Source: Burkholderiaceae bacterium (GTDB lineage Bacteria; Pseudomonadota; Gammaproteobacteria; Burkholderiales; Burkholderiaceae). Taken from it: 49,594 nucleotides of DNA. The translations under genes and the position numbers were made by a program. The notes below the pieces were generated by a model. That model had not been told where the DNA came from. It searched no databases and worked only from the letters and a program-made list of their open reading frames with translations. Of the stretch, positions 34,892 through 43,717 are shown in pieces (within the stretch, counting starts at the first letter, position 1; every line of letters begins with the position of its first letter). The stretch spans positions 1 to 49,594 of the forward strand of contig CANFMT010000018.1 of the NCBI GenBank assembly GCA_947448415.1. The letters are read 5' to 3'.

Positions 34892-35419
34892 ATGACTGCG
34901 AACACTGCTACTAAAAATCATTCTCATGGCTTAAAGCAAAAAATTAAGGATGAGGCAAAAAAAGCTTTTGCTCTATCAGTTTATTTTGGAGTGTGGTTTT
35001 GCGCTATCACATTTTTAGCTGCCACCTCCTTGGATGAGAGACCAATACCACTTTCAATTTTTGCTTTTGCAATGATTAAAGCAGCCATCTCTGCTAAATT
35101 TATGTTGATTGCGCAAGCTGCTTTTCCAATCAAAGTGGATAGGGTTCACGGGATTGTCAAATCTTTATTTATCGAATCGATTGTCTACATCATTGTTGTG
35201 CTGAGTTTGAACTATGTAGAAGCTGGCGTACATGGTTTAATCAATGGCAAGGAATTTATTCCTTCTATGGCGGCATTTGGTAGTGCCGATCCATTACGCG
35301 TGCTTGCAATGGCTATCGTTTATTGGTTGATTGTTTGGCCCTACCTCATTTACACAGGCGTTATGCTGATGCTGGGTAATACGGAAACGATTCAAATCTT
35401 ATTTGGTTCAAAAAAATAA
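34892..35419 (+). CDS. Small integral membrane protein, unknown function
   Basis: A 175-residue protein with a charged, His-containing N-terminal tail (ATKNHSHGLKQKIKDEAKKA) and about four hydrophobic helices (SVYFGVWFCAITFLA; FAMIKAAISAKFMLIAQAAF; ESIVYIIVVLSLNY; MAIVYWLIVWPYLIYTGVML). No recognisable domain. It lies between trhP and the outer-membrane protein gene, which starts directly at its stop codon, so the two are probably translated together. Confidence 0.7.
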   Translation: MTANTATKNHSHGLKQKIKDEAKKAFALSVYFGVWFCAITFLAATSLDERPIPLSIFAFAMIKAAISAKFMLIAQAAFPIKVDRVHGIVKSLFIESIVYIIVVLSLNYVEAGVHGLINGKEFIPSMAAFGSADPLRVLAMAIVYWLIVWPYLIYTGVMLMLGNTETIQILFGSKK

Positions 35420-36292
35420 TTGTTTGTCTTGAGATTTTTTTGGCTATGCTTACTGGGAATCCTAACCCAGCAAGTTAACGCCCAAGAAATCGAAGCGCGT
35501 ATCTACTCTAATGCGCCAATCGGAATGAATTTTGTCACCGGTGGCATTGCTCAAGCAAAAAGCGGTGCGTATAAACTGACTACTGAAGCTCTTAGCTTGA
35601 CCCATGTTTTAGATGTTGCCGGTCAATCATGTCGCCTAAGCCTGCTCCTTCCATACGCTGAAATATCAGGCTCCGCAAATGCAGGAGGCCAAACATTTAA
35701 TGCATCTTCTGAAGGCATGTCTGACCCTGTAATCAAAGCTTCAGTTAATTTATATGGCGCTCCAGCACTTTCTGTAGAAGAATTCAAAAGCTATCGTCAA
35801 GATTTAATTATTGGCGCTAGTCTTGCTGCATCGATTCCTTGGGGCAAGTACAACAGCGATCAAATGATGAATGTTGGAGCAAATCGCTGGTTTATTCAAC
35901 CAGGATTTGGGGGATCTCAGGCGGTAGGTCCTTGGCGTTTTGAATTAGCCGGCATGGCAACTATTTACACAAATAACAATAACTTTATGGGTAATAAAAC
36001 CCTATCCCAGAATCCCATTTACTCAACTCAAACCCATGTGATTTACTACTTTGAAAATACCGCATGGATTTCGGTAGATGCCACCTACTATACCGGTGGT
36101 CAATCCTATTTAAATGGAATTGCAGTTAGCGGTTCTCAAGAAAATTGGCGCTATGGATCCACCCTGTCATACCCTATTAATAAACAAAATTCGATACGCC
36201 TAACAGGCAGTACTGGCGGGTACTCTCGCACCAACAATAGCTATGACTTATATGGCATTTCCTGGCAATATCGTTGGGGTGGTAGCCCATAA
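35420..36292 (+). CDS. Outer-membrane MetA-pathway (phenol degradation-like) family protein
   Basis: A 290-residue protein starting at TTG 35420, directly after the stop of the preceding gene; a second TTG at 35429 is equally possible and no ATG occurs before the signal peptide (LRFFWLCLLGILTQQVNAQ). The mature part has repeated amphipathic strands and GASLAASIPWGKYNSDQMM / NVGANRWFIQPGFGGSQ blocks of the Phenol_MetA_deg family. It ends ISWQYRWGGSP. Probably an outer-membrane channel or envelope barrel; substrate unknown. It shares family, not close sequence, with 3258-4154. Confidence 0.78.
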   Translation: MFVLRFFWLCLLGILTQQVNAQEIEARIYSNAPIGMNFVTGGIAQAKSGAYKLTTEALSLTHVLDVAGQSCRLSLLLPYAEISGSANAGGQTFNASSEGMSDPVIKASVNLYGAPALSVEEFKSYRQDLIIGASLAASIPWGKYNSDQMMNVGANRWFIQPGFGGSQAVGPWRFELAGMATIYTNNNNFMGNKTLSQNPIYSTQTHVIYYFENTAWISVDATYYTGGQSYLNGIAVSGSQENWRYGSTLSYPINKQNSIRLTGSTGGYSRTNNSYDLYGISWQYRWGGSP

Positions 36293-36355
36293 ACAATTGC
36301 GTCACAAGCTAGATACAATGATTACTAAGAATTATTAAAAAATATCGAGACACCT

Positions 36356-38092
36356 ATGACCAAGTCAAAAGATCCATCTGAAAGTGGTTTACGCAAAGGC
36401 TTAACCAGTTATGGCGATAAAGGCTTTTCATTGTTCTTGCGCAAAGCCTTTATTAAGGGTGCAGGCTATACCAATAGCGCATTAGATAGGCCGGTAATTG
36501 GCATTATTAATACAGGAAGCGCCTATAACCCCTGTCACGGTAATATGCCGCAACTCATTGAGGCCGTTAAGCGTGGTGTTATGTTGGCCGGTGGATTGCC
36601 CATGGAGTTTCCCACCATATCCATTCACGAAAGTTTTGCAGCGCCTACTAGCATGTATCTTCGCAACCTCATGTCAATGGATACAGAAGAAATGCTTCGC
36701 GCACAACCCATGGATGCGGTAGTGATGATTGGCGGGTGCGATAAAACTGTGCCGGCGCAGATGATGGGTGCTGCATCTGCAGGTCTACCCGCCATTCAGC
36801 TGATTACTGGCTCGATGTTGACCGGGTCACATCGTAGCGAGCGCGTTGGCGCATGTACCGACTGTCGTCGGTATTGGGGTAAATTCCGCGCTGGCGAAAT
36901 TGATGAAATTGAAAAAGATGAGGTAAACGATCAACTTGTTGCTAGCGTTGGAACTTGCTCAGTAATGGGTACTGCCAGCACAATGGCTTGTATCTCTGAA
37001 GCTTTAGGGATGACGGTTCCAGGTGGCGCCACTCCACCAGCAGTCACTGCAGATCGTATTCGGATTGCCGAAGAAACTGGGACCTGCGCTGTAAAGATGG
37101 CAAAAGAAGGACTCACTATTGACAAAATATTAACAGCTGATGCCTTTGAAAATGCTATGCGCGTTTTGCTGGCCATCGGCGGCTCAACTAATGGAATTGT
37201 CCATTTGGCAGCTATTGCAGGTCGAATGGGTTTAGAAATTGATCTTAGCGCCCTAGACAAAATGGGTGATGAAACCCCTGTATTAGTTGACCTAAAACCT
37301 TCGGGTGATCATTACATGGAGAACTTTCATGATGCTGGGGGAATGACCACCCTTTTACGTGAGCTTAAGCCACTCTTAAAACTTGATGCAATGACCGTTT
37401 CTGGTAGAACACTTGGTCAAGAAATTGATGCAGCACCCCCAAGCTTTAAGCAAGATGTCGTACGCTCATTTAATCAGCCAATTTATCCCCGTGGCAGCAT
37501 TGCCGTATTACATGGCAATCTTGCTCCGGGCGGCGCAATTATTAAGCAATCTGCAGCCAATGAACAATTGATGGAACATGAAGGACGCGCCGTTGTTTTT
37601 GAAGACGCTGCAGATTTGGCCAATCGCATTGACAGTCCCGATTTAGAAGTCAATGTCGAAGATATTCTAGTCTTGAAAAATATCGGCCCCAAAGGTGCTC
37701 CGGGCATGCCTGAGGCAGGATATATTCCAATCCCCATGAAACTAGCGCGTGCAGGCGTAAAAGATATTGTAAGAATCTCAGATGGCCGCATGAGCGGAAC
37801 TGCCTTTGGAACGATTGTTCTGCACGTTACCCCTGAATCAGCCATTGGCGGTCCATTAGCTCAAGTGCGTAATGGTGATCGCATACGTCTAAGTGTGAAA
37901 AATCGTGAAATTAGCCTACTCATTTCTGATGAGGAACTGGCAAAGCGTATGCAAGAAAACCCCATCACCCCACCAACAGCTGACCGCGGCTATAAGAAAC
38001 TTTTTTTAGATACAGTCACTCAAGCAGATCAGGGTGTTGACTTTGATTTCTTAAGGGCCGCAAAAATGGTCGGCAAAACACCAAGCAAATAA
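36356..38092 (+). CDS. IlvD/Edd-family dehydratase
   Basis: A 578-residue iron-sulfur dehydratase. Cluster cysteines C60 (NPCHGN), C128 (GGCDKT) and C201 (GTCSVMGTASTM), and the C-terminal SDGRMSGTAFG with its catalytic Ser, are all in place. The opening SGLRKGLTSYGDKGFSLFLRKAF and TGSMLTGSHRSERVGACTDCRR set it closer to sugar-acid (arabinonate/galactonate-type) and other non-valine IlvD paralogues than to biosynthetic IlvD. It dehydrates a 2,3-dihydroxy acid to a 2-oxo acid. It is alone, with 63 bp before it. Confidence 0.88.
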   Translation: MTKSKDPSESGLRKGLTSYGDKGFSLFLRKAFIKGAGYTNSALDRPVIGIINTGSAYNPCHGNMPQLIEAVKRGVMLAGGLPMEFPTISIHESFAAPTSMYLRNLMSMDTEEMLRAQPMDAVVMIGGCDKTVPAQMMGAASAGLPAIQLITGSMLTGSHRSERVGACTDCRRYWGKFRAGEIDEIEKDEVNDQLVASVGTCSVMGTASTMACISEALGMTVPGGATPPAVTADRIRIAEETGTCAVKMAKEGLTIDKILTADAFENAMRVLLAIGGSTNGIVHLAAIAGRMGLEIDLSALDKMGDETPVLVDLKPSGDHYMENFHDAGGMTTLLRELKPLLKLDAMTVSGRTLGQEIDAAPPSFKQDVVRSFNQPIYPRGSIAVLHGNLAPGGAIIKQSAANEQLMEHEGRAVVFEDAADLANRIDSPDLEVNVEDILVLKNIGPKGAPGMPEAGYIPIPMKLARAGVKDIVRISDGRMSGTAFGTIVLHVTPESAIGGPLAQVRNGDRIRLSVKNREISLLISDEELAKRMQENPITPPTADRGYKKLFLDTVTQADQGVDFDFLRAAKMVGKTPSK

Positions 38093-38113
38093 AGATAAAT
38101 CACTCAAAATCTT

Positions 38114-39790
38114 TTATGTGATGTTTCTAAGCTCGCGGCGCAAGATCTTTCCAACGTTAGACTTGGGAAGATCATTTACAAATACAACTTTTCTAGGTCG
38201 CTTATAGCTAGTGAGGTTGTCTTTGCAATACTGCAATACATTCACTTCAGTAATATGATGGTTTGATCGCACCACAAATGCTGTAACGATTTCACCTAAC
38301 TTACGATGCGGAAGGCCAATTACCGCGCACTCTTGAATGCCCGGCATTTGCACTAAAACATCCTCGACATCATTTGGGAAAACTTTAAATCCTGCAACAA
38401 CAATCATGTCCTTTTTGCGATCGACAATTTGCACAAATCCATCAGACGTAATTAAGCCAATATCTCCAGACCTAAAATAACCGTCAGACGTCATGCTCTG
38501 AGCAGTCTCTTCGGGCTTATTCCAATAGCCTGCCATGACCTGCGGACCCTTAATACAAATTTCTCCCGCCATACCAAGAGGTTGTTCAAGCCCCTCATCA
38601 TCCAGAATTACTACGTCAGTACTGGGCATAGGTGGCCCAATATGGCCAGTGAATTGCTTTTCTAGGGGGCTATTCACACAGACAACCGGCGATGTTTCCG
38701 AAAGACCATAACCCTGGGAAATCGGTACTCCAGTTATAGCTTGCCAATGATCTGCTGTTTTCTTGTGAACAGCCATACCACCACCAATAGTAATCATTAA
38801 GTTTGGCATCTTCACCAACTTAAATTCTGGCCGATGGATCAGCGCATGAAATAAAGTATTTACACCCGGGAAAATGTTGATATTTGGATGCTTCATCAAC
38901 ATTTTGATAAATCCAGATATGTCTCTTGGATTGGCTACCATTAGCAACAGGCCGCCCTTTGCAATCCCCAAAAATGCACAGGCAGTAAGAGCAAAAATAT
39001 GTGTTAAAGGTAATGCGCACAAAAATACTAGCTGATCATTTTTCTGGTTTTTGAGGCCAGGATTAAGCCAAGCTTCAATTTGTAGCAAATTAGAGAGAAT
39101 ATTGCGATGCAAGAGTACTGCACCTTTTGAGATGCCGGTTGTTCCACCGGTGTATTGCAGAAAAGCGACGTCGTCTAAGCCAATCTCAGGTTTCTGAAAT
39201 TTATTACCACTACCAATGCGCAGTGCTTCTTTATAAGCAATGTGAGGAAAGCTCCAATGGGGAATCATCTTCTTAACATTACGAGCTACCCAATTAACGA
39301 TATATCCCTTTAGTCCAAGCAGCTCACCAGGACTACTCACAATGACGCGCCTGATAGATGGCATCGATTTAATTTGCGCATAAGTTGCTGCAAAATTTTC
39401 CATCAATACCAGTACCGAAGCACCGCTATCGTTAATTTGCCCTTCCAACTCCCTCGCTGTATACAAGGGGTTGATGTTGACGACAACATAACCAGCGCGC
39501 AATGTTCCAATCATCGCTACTAGGCATTCAATAACATTTGGGTACATTAAGGCTATACGAGAACCTTTTTCTAGATCTAAGGTGTGCAGGTAAGCGGCAA
39601 AATCTTTTGAAAGCCTATCCAAATCTTTATAGGAAAAAAATTTTCCTATAGACTCAACTACGTTACGGTTGCCATAGCGCTCGAAACGATCTTCTAAAAA
39701 ATGTGGGATCGATCTATATTGCAAACTCCCAATCTCAGAAGGCACCCCTTCTGGGTAGTTCTTAAGCCAAGGTTTAGCGGGATTCATCAT
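38114..39790 (-). CDS. fadD: Long-chain acyl-CoA synthetase (FadD-like)
   Basis: A 558-residue ANL-superfamily ligase. The P-loop/AMP motif is LQYTGGTTGISKGAVLLHRN, followed by YGLSETSPVV, the A8-type GYFRSGDIGLI and C-terminal Lys in PKSNVGKILRRELR. Size and motifs match FadD, which activates fatty acids with ATP and CoA at the inner membrane. It is preceded by the nucleosidase gene at its 3' side and convergent with the IlvD-type gene (22-bp gap). M1 or M2 may be the start. Confidence 0.9.
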   Translation of the reverse strand: MMNPAKPWLKNYPEGVPSEIGSLQYRSIPHFLEDRFERYGNRNVVESIGKFFSYKDLDRLSKDFAAYLHTLDLEKGSRIALMYPNVIECLVAMIGTLRAGYVVVNINPLYTARELEGQINDSGASVLVLMENFAATYAQIKSMPSIRRVIVSSPGELLGLKGYIVNWVARNVKKMIPHWSFPHIAYKEALRIGSGNKFQKPEIGLDDVAFLQYTGGTTGISKGAVLLHRNILSNLLQIEAWLNPGLKNQKNDQLVFLCALPLTHIFALTACAFLGIAKGGLLLMVANPRDISGFIKMLMKHPNINIFPGVNTLFHALIHRPEFKLVKMPNLMITIGGGMAVHKKTADHWQAITGVPISQGYGLSETSPVVCVNSPLEKQFTGHIGPPMPSTDVVILDDEGLEQPLGMAGEICIKGPQVMAGYWNKPEETAQSMTSDGYFRSGDIGLITSDGFVQIVDRKKDMIVVAGFKVFPNDVEDVLVQMPGIQECAVIGLPHRKLGEIVTAFVVRSNHHITEVNVLQYCKDNLTSYKRPRKVVFVNDLPKSNVGKILRRELRNIT

Positions 39791-39803
39791 CGATTATTGG
39801 GTG

Positions 39804-40361
39804 CTAGCCTAGGAAATGCTTTAACTCTTGCAAAAATAGCTCCTGACCATGATTAACCCTCTCTTGCCAATCATTTGCTGAGTTTTCATTCGCATCATCA
39901 GTAATGTATTTGTATGAAGTCCATGGAATACCATGCTCATATGCTACAGCAGCAATTGCATATAACTCCATATCTACGACATCAATACCTTGCTCATGTA
40001 ACCATGGGTCGTGCGCGGTTACAAAGCTGTCTCCAGATCCGCAAATAAATTGACCCGCAGAGTGATATTCATTCGGTCTTGGGCAAAAAGGAGTAGTGCC
40101 ACGTAGAGCAAGTGGTTCGGCGTCCATATCCCGCTGAATGACTTTACCAATGGATAGCAAGCCGTGTAATGATGCGTTGACCTTGCCTGCAGTACCAAAG
40201 TTCATTATTTGATGAGGAGCGTATTGGTGTATAGCCTTAGTAGTTGTTAGAGCGCTATTGATTTTTCCGATTCCAGAATAAACAATCTGAACTCCAGCGG
40301 GCAAGGAATCGCGCTTGAGCTCAGACTCCAAAGCCGTGATAATCAATAAATTCGTAGTCAT
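39804..40361 (-). CDS. MTA/SAH nucleosidase-like (PNP/UDP phosphorylase family)
   Basis: A 185-residue nucleosidase, shorter than the usual 230 for MtnN. LLIITALESELKR, VYSGIGKINSALTTTKA, MNFGTAGKVN and the C-terminal DVVDMELYAIAAVAYEHGIPW with YITDDANEN are the family landmarks, including the Met-Glu pair at the nucleoside site and the Asp general acid. It probably hydrolyses 5'-methylthioadenosine or a related nucleoside. It is next to apt (divergent), which would recycle released adenine. Confidence 0.87.
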   Translation of the reverse strand: MTTNLLIITALESELKRDSLPAGVQIVYSGIGKINSALTTTKAIHQYAPHQIMNFGTAGKVNASLHGLLSIGKVIQRDMDAEPLALRGTTPFCPRPNEYHSAGQFICGSGDSFVTAHDPWLHEQGIDVVDMELYAIAAVAYEHGIPWTSYKYITDDANENSANDWQERVNHGQELFLQELKHFLG

Positions 40362-40396
40362 AAACCTATAGTCCTAAAACTTGATCGCCACCAATA

Positions 40397-40915
40397 ATGA
40401 ATTTATTAGATTATCTACCGGGAGTCCCCGACTTTCCGAAACCAGGAATCCTTTTTAGAGATATCTCCCCTTTGCTGGCCGATCCGGCAGCCTTTAGAGA
40501 GGCTATTTCCCAATTAGAGATGCTTGCACAGGGGTTTGATTACACCCACATTCTGGGGATAGAATCCCGTGGCTTTATCTTTGGATCCGCCTTAGCGCAT
40601 CATGCCCATAAAGGCCTAGCTCTGGCCAGAAAGCCCAATAAACTCCCCTTGGCTACCCATAGAGAGTCCTACGGACTGGAATACGGAGCTGATGCCCTGG
40701 AGTTTCAGCAATCTTGCCTTCCAAAGCATGCAAAAGTGCTATTACTCGATGATGTTCTAGCTACTGGAGGAACGCTGATTGCTGCAGATAAGCTAGTTCG
40801 TAGCGCTGGCTTTGAAGTGTGTGGCGCGCTCACCCTATTAGAGATTTCTTTTCTAGAAGGCCGCAAAAAACTCTCCGAAAACGGAATTAACAATAAATCC
40901 GTTTTACTTAGTTAA
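40397..40915 (+). CDS. apt: Adenine phosphoribosyltransferase
   Basis: 172 residues, normal length. FPKPGILFRDISPLLADP, IESRGFIFG and the PRPP motif VLLLDDVLATGGT are complete. It makes AMP from adenine and PRPP. It is divergent from the nucleosidase gene with only 35 bp between starts, so their promoters overlap. It ends 11 bp before the convergent yqjK-like gene. Confidence 0.95.
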   Translation: MNLLDYLPGVPDFPKPGILFRDISPLLADPAAFREAISQLEMLAQGFDYTHILGIESRGFIFGSALAHHAHKGLALARKPNKLPLATHRESYGLEYGADALEFQQSCLPKHAKVLLLDDVLATGGTLIAADKLVRSAGFEVCGALTLLEISFLEGRKKLSENGINNKSVLLS

Positions 40916-40926
40916 AGACCAAAGCA

Positions 40927-41208
40927 CTAAATAAGATTTTTAGCACCTTTAACAACCTTAAGAGCGCCCCATCCAACAGCCAGTATTTTGCTCGCCAATT
41001 TAGGCTTGTAATGAGCTAGAGCAGCAAATGCACTAGTCCAAAGAATTGGATTGCTCTTGAGAAATTGATAGGCATCAACGCCCTTATCAGCCCAAGACAG
41101 CGGCTTCTCCAAAGGCTCAAAGTACTGCGCAAACTCTCTGCGCTCACGACCTGCCTGCACCTTTAACTCATGACGACGCTCAAGAAGAGCATTTAAATCT
41201 TTACTCAT
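40927..41208 (-). CDS. YqjK-like protein
   Basis: 93 residues: charged N-terminal half (LLERRHELKVQAGRERREFA) with predicted helix, then LKSNPILWTSAFAALAHYKP and a weakly hydrophobic C-terminus ending VVKGAKNLI. It matches the third member of the yqjD-yqjE-yqjK set by position and character. It overlaps the YqjE-like stop by 1 bp. Function unknown; the set is linked to the inner membrane and stationary phase in E. coli. Confidence 0.75.
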   Translation of the reverse strand: MSKDLNALLERRHELKVQAGRERREFAQYFEPLEKPLSWADKGVDAYQFLKSNPILWTSAFAALAHYKPKLASKILAVGWGALKVVKGAKNLI

Positions 41209-41573
41209 TATTTAAGCTCTTCACGATCTTTTGCAAGCTCTGCAATAGAGGCTTCAAATAAGCGAGGCATATTACGTAAGGATTGTGAAATCAATAGCGC
41301 CAATACAATGCCTATGGATAAAAAGGCTCCCGTTAATAAGCCTAGCGCCATCATGCGATCAGTTTCCCAGCTATAAATGACAATATATAAAGCCAACATG
41401 ACTAAGCCAAAAAACAGAAAAAATAAGGCGCTAATAATCATAATTAGCAAGCTGATGAATTTATTTCTGGCAATTTGCACATCTACCGATAAAAGCTCTA
41501 AGCGTGTTTGCGCAATAGATACTCCAGTTGCCACAAGACCCTTAATAGAAGAAAACAGATTTTCTTGAGACAT
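41208..41573 (-). CDS. YqjE-like / phage-holin-family membrane protein
   Basis: 121 residues with two strong membrane helices (FISLLIMIISALFFLFFGLV then MLALYIVIYS; LGLLTGAFLSIGIVLALLI) between charged ends (NMPRLFEASIAELAKDREELK). Fits the putative holin-like YqjE/DUF1469-type family. It is the middle gene of the block. It probably works at the inner membrane with its neighbours; the holin label does not imply lysis. Confidence 0.82.
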   Translation of the reverse strand: MSQENLFSSIKGLVATGVSIAQTRLELLSVDVQIARNKFISLLIMIISALFFLFFGLVMLALYIVIYSWETDRMMALGLLTGAFLSIGIVLALLISQSLRNMPRLFEASIAELAKDREELK

Positions 41574-41579
41574 ATAGAC

Positions 41580-41921
41580 CTAGCGACGACCAATTAATAG
41601 GCCAATTAATAATCCCAAACCAGCTGCAACTCCCACAGCCTCCCATGGTTTACGATGCACAAAATCATCAGCCCCTTCAGCTGCTGCCTTTGCCTTCTCA
41701 GCAAATCGCCCTTCTACGTTAGAAAGCGTCTCTTTAGCACCAGCGAGCGTTTCAAGCGCCTTTGAACGTATTGCCCCAATAGTGCCTTCATGCTGTCCTT
41801 CGGTTGCATGAAGCAGAGCCTCTGCATCCGCCATAAGGGATTTAAATTCCCCTATGAGACTCTCTGCACCAGGGGCGCCAGCTTCAGGCGTAACAGGATG
41901 ATCCAGCTTCTTACTTGTCAT
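41580..41921 (-). CDS. DUF883 family protein (YqjD/ElaB-like)
   Basis: 113 residues: a long amphipathic helical region (LIGEFKSLMADAEALLHATE and following) and a C-terminal glycine-zipper-like membrane anchor (VGVAAGLGLLIGLLIGRR). This is the layout of YqjD/ElaB, inner-membrane proteins reported to bind ribosomes in stationary phase. It is first in the yqj block, 31 bp after the Smr-type gene region begins on the same strand. Confidence 0.88.
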   Translation of the reverse strand: MTSKKLDHPVTPEAGAPGAESLIGEFKSLMADAEALLHATEGQHEGTIGAIRSKALETLAGAKETLSNVEGRFAEKAKAAAEGADDFVHRKPWEAVGVAAGLGLLIGLLIGRR

Positions 41922-41952
41922 TTGAGTAGACCTTTAATGTGATGACCCTATT

Positions 41953-42414
41953 CTAAGCACTTCTAGATTGAGAAACCAGCAATAGGACGGTCATGCCTGA
42001 ATTGCCCTCTTTAAAGCGCTTTAGATATCTCTTTAGGCTTGGCCTTCGTTTAAGCAATGCATGATAAGCATCGCTGCCATAGGCTACATTTTCGCCAAAA
42101 TAATACTCATCAACTCTATCGGAATAGCGGTTATTCTCCAAGGCGTTATGTATGGCCCACTTAATGCGACCGCCCTCACCGCTTGATCCATATCCATGAA
42201 TCAACACAATTACCTTAATACCTACCTCAATTGATTTGCGTAAATAGTCCGTGAGCCTCTCTAAGACTTCTTCTACATAAGGCCCGTCTTGCTTAATATT
42301 GATTTCAACAGTATCAGAGTCTAAGATCGGCAAATGCTCAGAACCGCAATGCGGGCAATGATTAAACAATGCCCGCGCATTTCCACAGTCAGGACACTGA
42401 GCGGTATAAGGCAC
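41953..42414 (-). CDS. Zinc-ribbon plus Smr-domain protein
   Basis: 153 residues. An N-terminal zinc ribbon (Cys7-x2-Cys10 and Cys20-x2-Cys23) precedes an Smr domain: VEINIKQDGPYVEEVLERLT, then VIVLIHGYGSSGEGGRIKWAI with the family's HG-x-G motif, though the usual LDLHG start motif is replaced by VEINI. Smr domains bind or cut nucleic acids. The fusion with a zinc ribbon is compact. It is 21 bp after the small exported-protein gene and upstream of the yqj block. Confidence 0.82.
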   Translation of the reverse strand: MPYTAQCPDCGNARALFNHCPHCGSEHLPILDSDTVEINIKQDGPYVEEVLERLTDYLRKSIEVGIKVIVLIHGYGSSGEGGRIKWAIHNALENNRYSDRVDEYYFGENVAYGSDAYHALLKRRPSLKRYLKRFKEGNSGMTVLLLVSQSRSA

Positions 42415-42435
42415 CTTAATGAATTTAATTGGCCA

Positions 42436-42735
42436 TTAAGAGCAATACTTACCCTCTAATGTTGCTACGTCTGTTGACTTATCGTCAACCATCAAATTGA
42501 GTGCCTTTTGAGCCAAGTCACGATTGTCTTGGGTTTTTAAATGTGCATTGATCAGACTAGATACATCTTTCCTGATAGAAGTGTTGCCGTAGCGCAAGCC
42601 CTTCAAAGTGGACACCGCTTCAGCAGAAATCTTGCACTGCTGATTTACCAACTCAGAAGAATCTGACGGTTTTGTATTTGCATACGCAAATGCAGCAACA
42701 GAGATTGATACAGCCGCTAATAGAGTCTTTTTCAT
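42436..42735 (-). CDS. Small exported protein, unknown function
   Basis: 99 residues with signal peptide MKKTLLAAVSISVAAFAYAN. The mature part is helical and has two Cys (QQCKISAEAV and the C-terminal KYCS), which could form a disulfide. No domain recognised. The start is 1 bp after the stop of the 59-residue HTH gene, so they are one operon, controlled by the palindromic promoter at 42936-42973. Confidence 0.72.
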   Translation of the reverse strand: MKKTLLAAVSISVAAFAYANTKPSDSSELVNQQCKISAEAVSTLKGLRYGNTSIRKDVSSLINAHLKTQDNRDLAQKALNLMVDDKSTDVATLEGKYCS

Positions 42736-42736
42736 C

Positions 42737-42916
42737 TTAGTTCCTTATTTTGTGACCGCATGTTGGACAACAACCTACTTCTTTTGCTCTCGTTCTTCTA
42801 AGAGCGGCATACACACTGGATTCTGAAATTTCCATTTTTCTAGCTGCTTGAGCAGCTGTCATTCCCTTATTCACCCACTCCAAGGCTTGATGTGTTTTTG
42901 GTATCTGTCTTTTCAT
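42737..42916 (-). CDS. 59-residue HTH protein with C-terminal Cys motif
   Basis: Read from the minus strand: MKRQIPKTHQALEWVNKGMT, then AAQAARKMEISESSVYAALR, then RTRAKEVGCCPTCGHKIRN. Residues 18-41 form a helix-turn-helix (GMTAAQAARKMEISESSVYAA) of the Psq/transposase-like type. The tail Cys49-Cys50-x2-Cys53-x-His55 looks like half of a zinc site. GGGAG lies 5 nt before the ATG. It is the first gene of a two-gene operon, and a perfect 12-bp-arm inverted repeat sits inside its promoter, so it is likely an autoregulating DNA-binding protein. Confidence 0.72.
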   Translation of the reverse strand: MKRQIPKTHQALEWVNKGMTAAQAARKMEISESSVYAALRRTRAKEVGCCPTCGHKIRN

Positions 42917-42935
42917 TTCATCTCCCAGAACTTCA

Positions 42936-42973
42936 ACTATATCACAACTTCACAACATGTGAAGTTGTGAAGT
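42936..42973 (-). promoter_or_regulatory. Promoter with embedded perfect inverted repeat
   Basis: Arms CACAACTTCACA (42943-42954) and TGTGAAGTTGTG (42958-42969), spacer ACA. The half-site TGTGAAGT occurs twice in tandem (42958-42965, 42966-42973) and once inverted (42947-42954). On the minus strand, -35 TTCACA (42958-42963), 16-bp spacer and -10 TATAGT (42936-42941) fit a sigma-70 promoter, with the repeat filling the spacer, where a repressor would block RNA polymerase. Confidence 0.7.
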
Positions 42974-43119
42974 ATAAATATTAGATAGTGACAAACCCTG
43001 ATAAATGGGGTTTATGACCTGGAAATATTTACTGAGGGTCTCGTTAAGGGCGAATTTATGGAGAAAACGAAGGTTTAGTCTGGGGATAGTATGATTTGGG
43101 GAATCTAAGGGGGCTCAAT

Positions 43120-43665
43120 ATGTTTCGCAATATGTATCGAATCGTTGTTCTAGCAATCATTAGCGCTGGATTGCTTGGGTGCAATATGAATGATAGGAAG
43201 ATTAGCGGCTGGGAGATTAATGATGTCTACCATTCCACTATCATCACGCCTAATTCTGGTGGTGGAAAAACCATTCAGGGTCCTCCTATCAACACTATGG
43301 ATGAAGCGAATACTTACGAGATGTTTAGCCTGAGAACACTACAGTCGCCTCAAGGCCAAAGAAATTATGAGCTTGTAGCTCAGTTAACCTACTTCTCCCA
43401 ATGGCGTTACTATGATTCCGCAACTCAAGAAGGCTCACCAGCCACTACTTTCAAAGTAGAAGGCAGAGAAGCTGGCGCCTGCGGTGACAGAGGATGCCTA
43501 TTTAGAGAGTTACTCTCTATTCAACTTACTGAAGCATTCTTGAAAGATCGCATGAGCAAAGGCTTCATTGTGACTATCTCCTCTAAATCAGGAATGAAGA
43601 GTGATCTCTATGTTCCGCCGCAATACATCCAAGGCTATATGCAGGCTGTAAACGGCTCTAAGTAA
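43120..43665 (+). CDS. Predicted lipoprotein, unknown function
   Basis: Start ATG 43120 (MFRNMYRIVVLAIISAGLLG) after AAGGGGG is preferred over 43096; a lipobox L-L-G-C follows. The 181-residue precursor has a mature part with beta-rich character and a Cys pair (GACGDRGCL) that may be a disulfide. No family recognised. It ends before a clear terminator. Confidence 0.7.
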   Translation: MFRNMYRIVVLAIISAGLLGCNMNDRKISGWEINDVYHSTIITPNSGGGKTIQGPPINTMDEANTYEMFSLRTLQSPQGQRNYELVAQLTYFSQWRYYDSATQEGSPATTFKVEGREAGACGDRGCLFRELLSIQLTEAFLKDRMSKGFIVTISSKSGMKSDLYVPPQYIQGYMQAVNGSK

Positions 43666-43694
43666 TTAAGCAGCAAACCTGGAGCAATACATTA

Positions 43695-43717
43695 GGGGGC
43701 TAAGAGCCCCTTTTTTG
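43695..43717. terminator. Rho-independent terminator after lipoprotein gene
   Basis: GGGGCT-AAG-AGCCCC followed by six T on the plus strand. It also closes the convergent iron-receptor gene. Confidence 0.88.

Noticed and set aside
36931..37845. Minus-strand frames of about 110-120 codons inside the IlvD/Edd gene
   Set aside because: The plus strand encodes an intact dehydratase with all cluster cysteines; the others are antisense shadows.
39457..39466. CTGTATACAA, same as the core of the unit C operator
   Set aside because: It lies deep inside the fadD-like coding region and lacks the flanking symmetry.
41208..41573. Phage holin, hence prophage remnant
   Set aside because: The gene sits in a conserved-looking yqjD-yqjE-yqjK block, which is a housekeeping membrane set; no phage genes are nearby.
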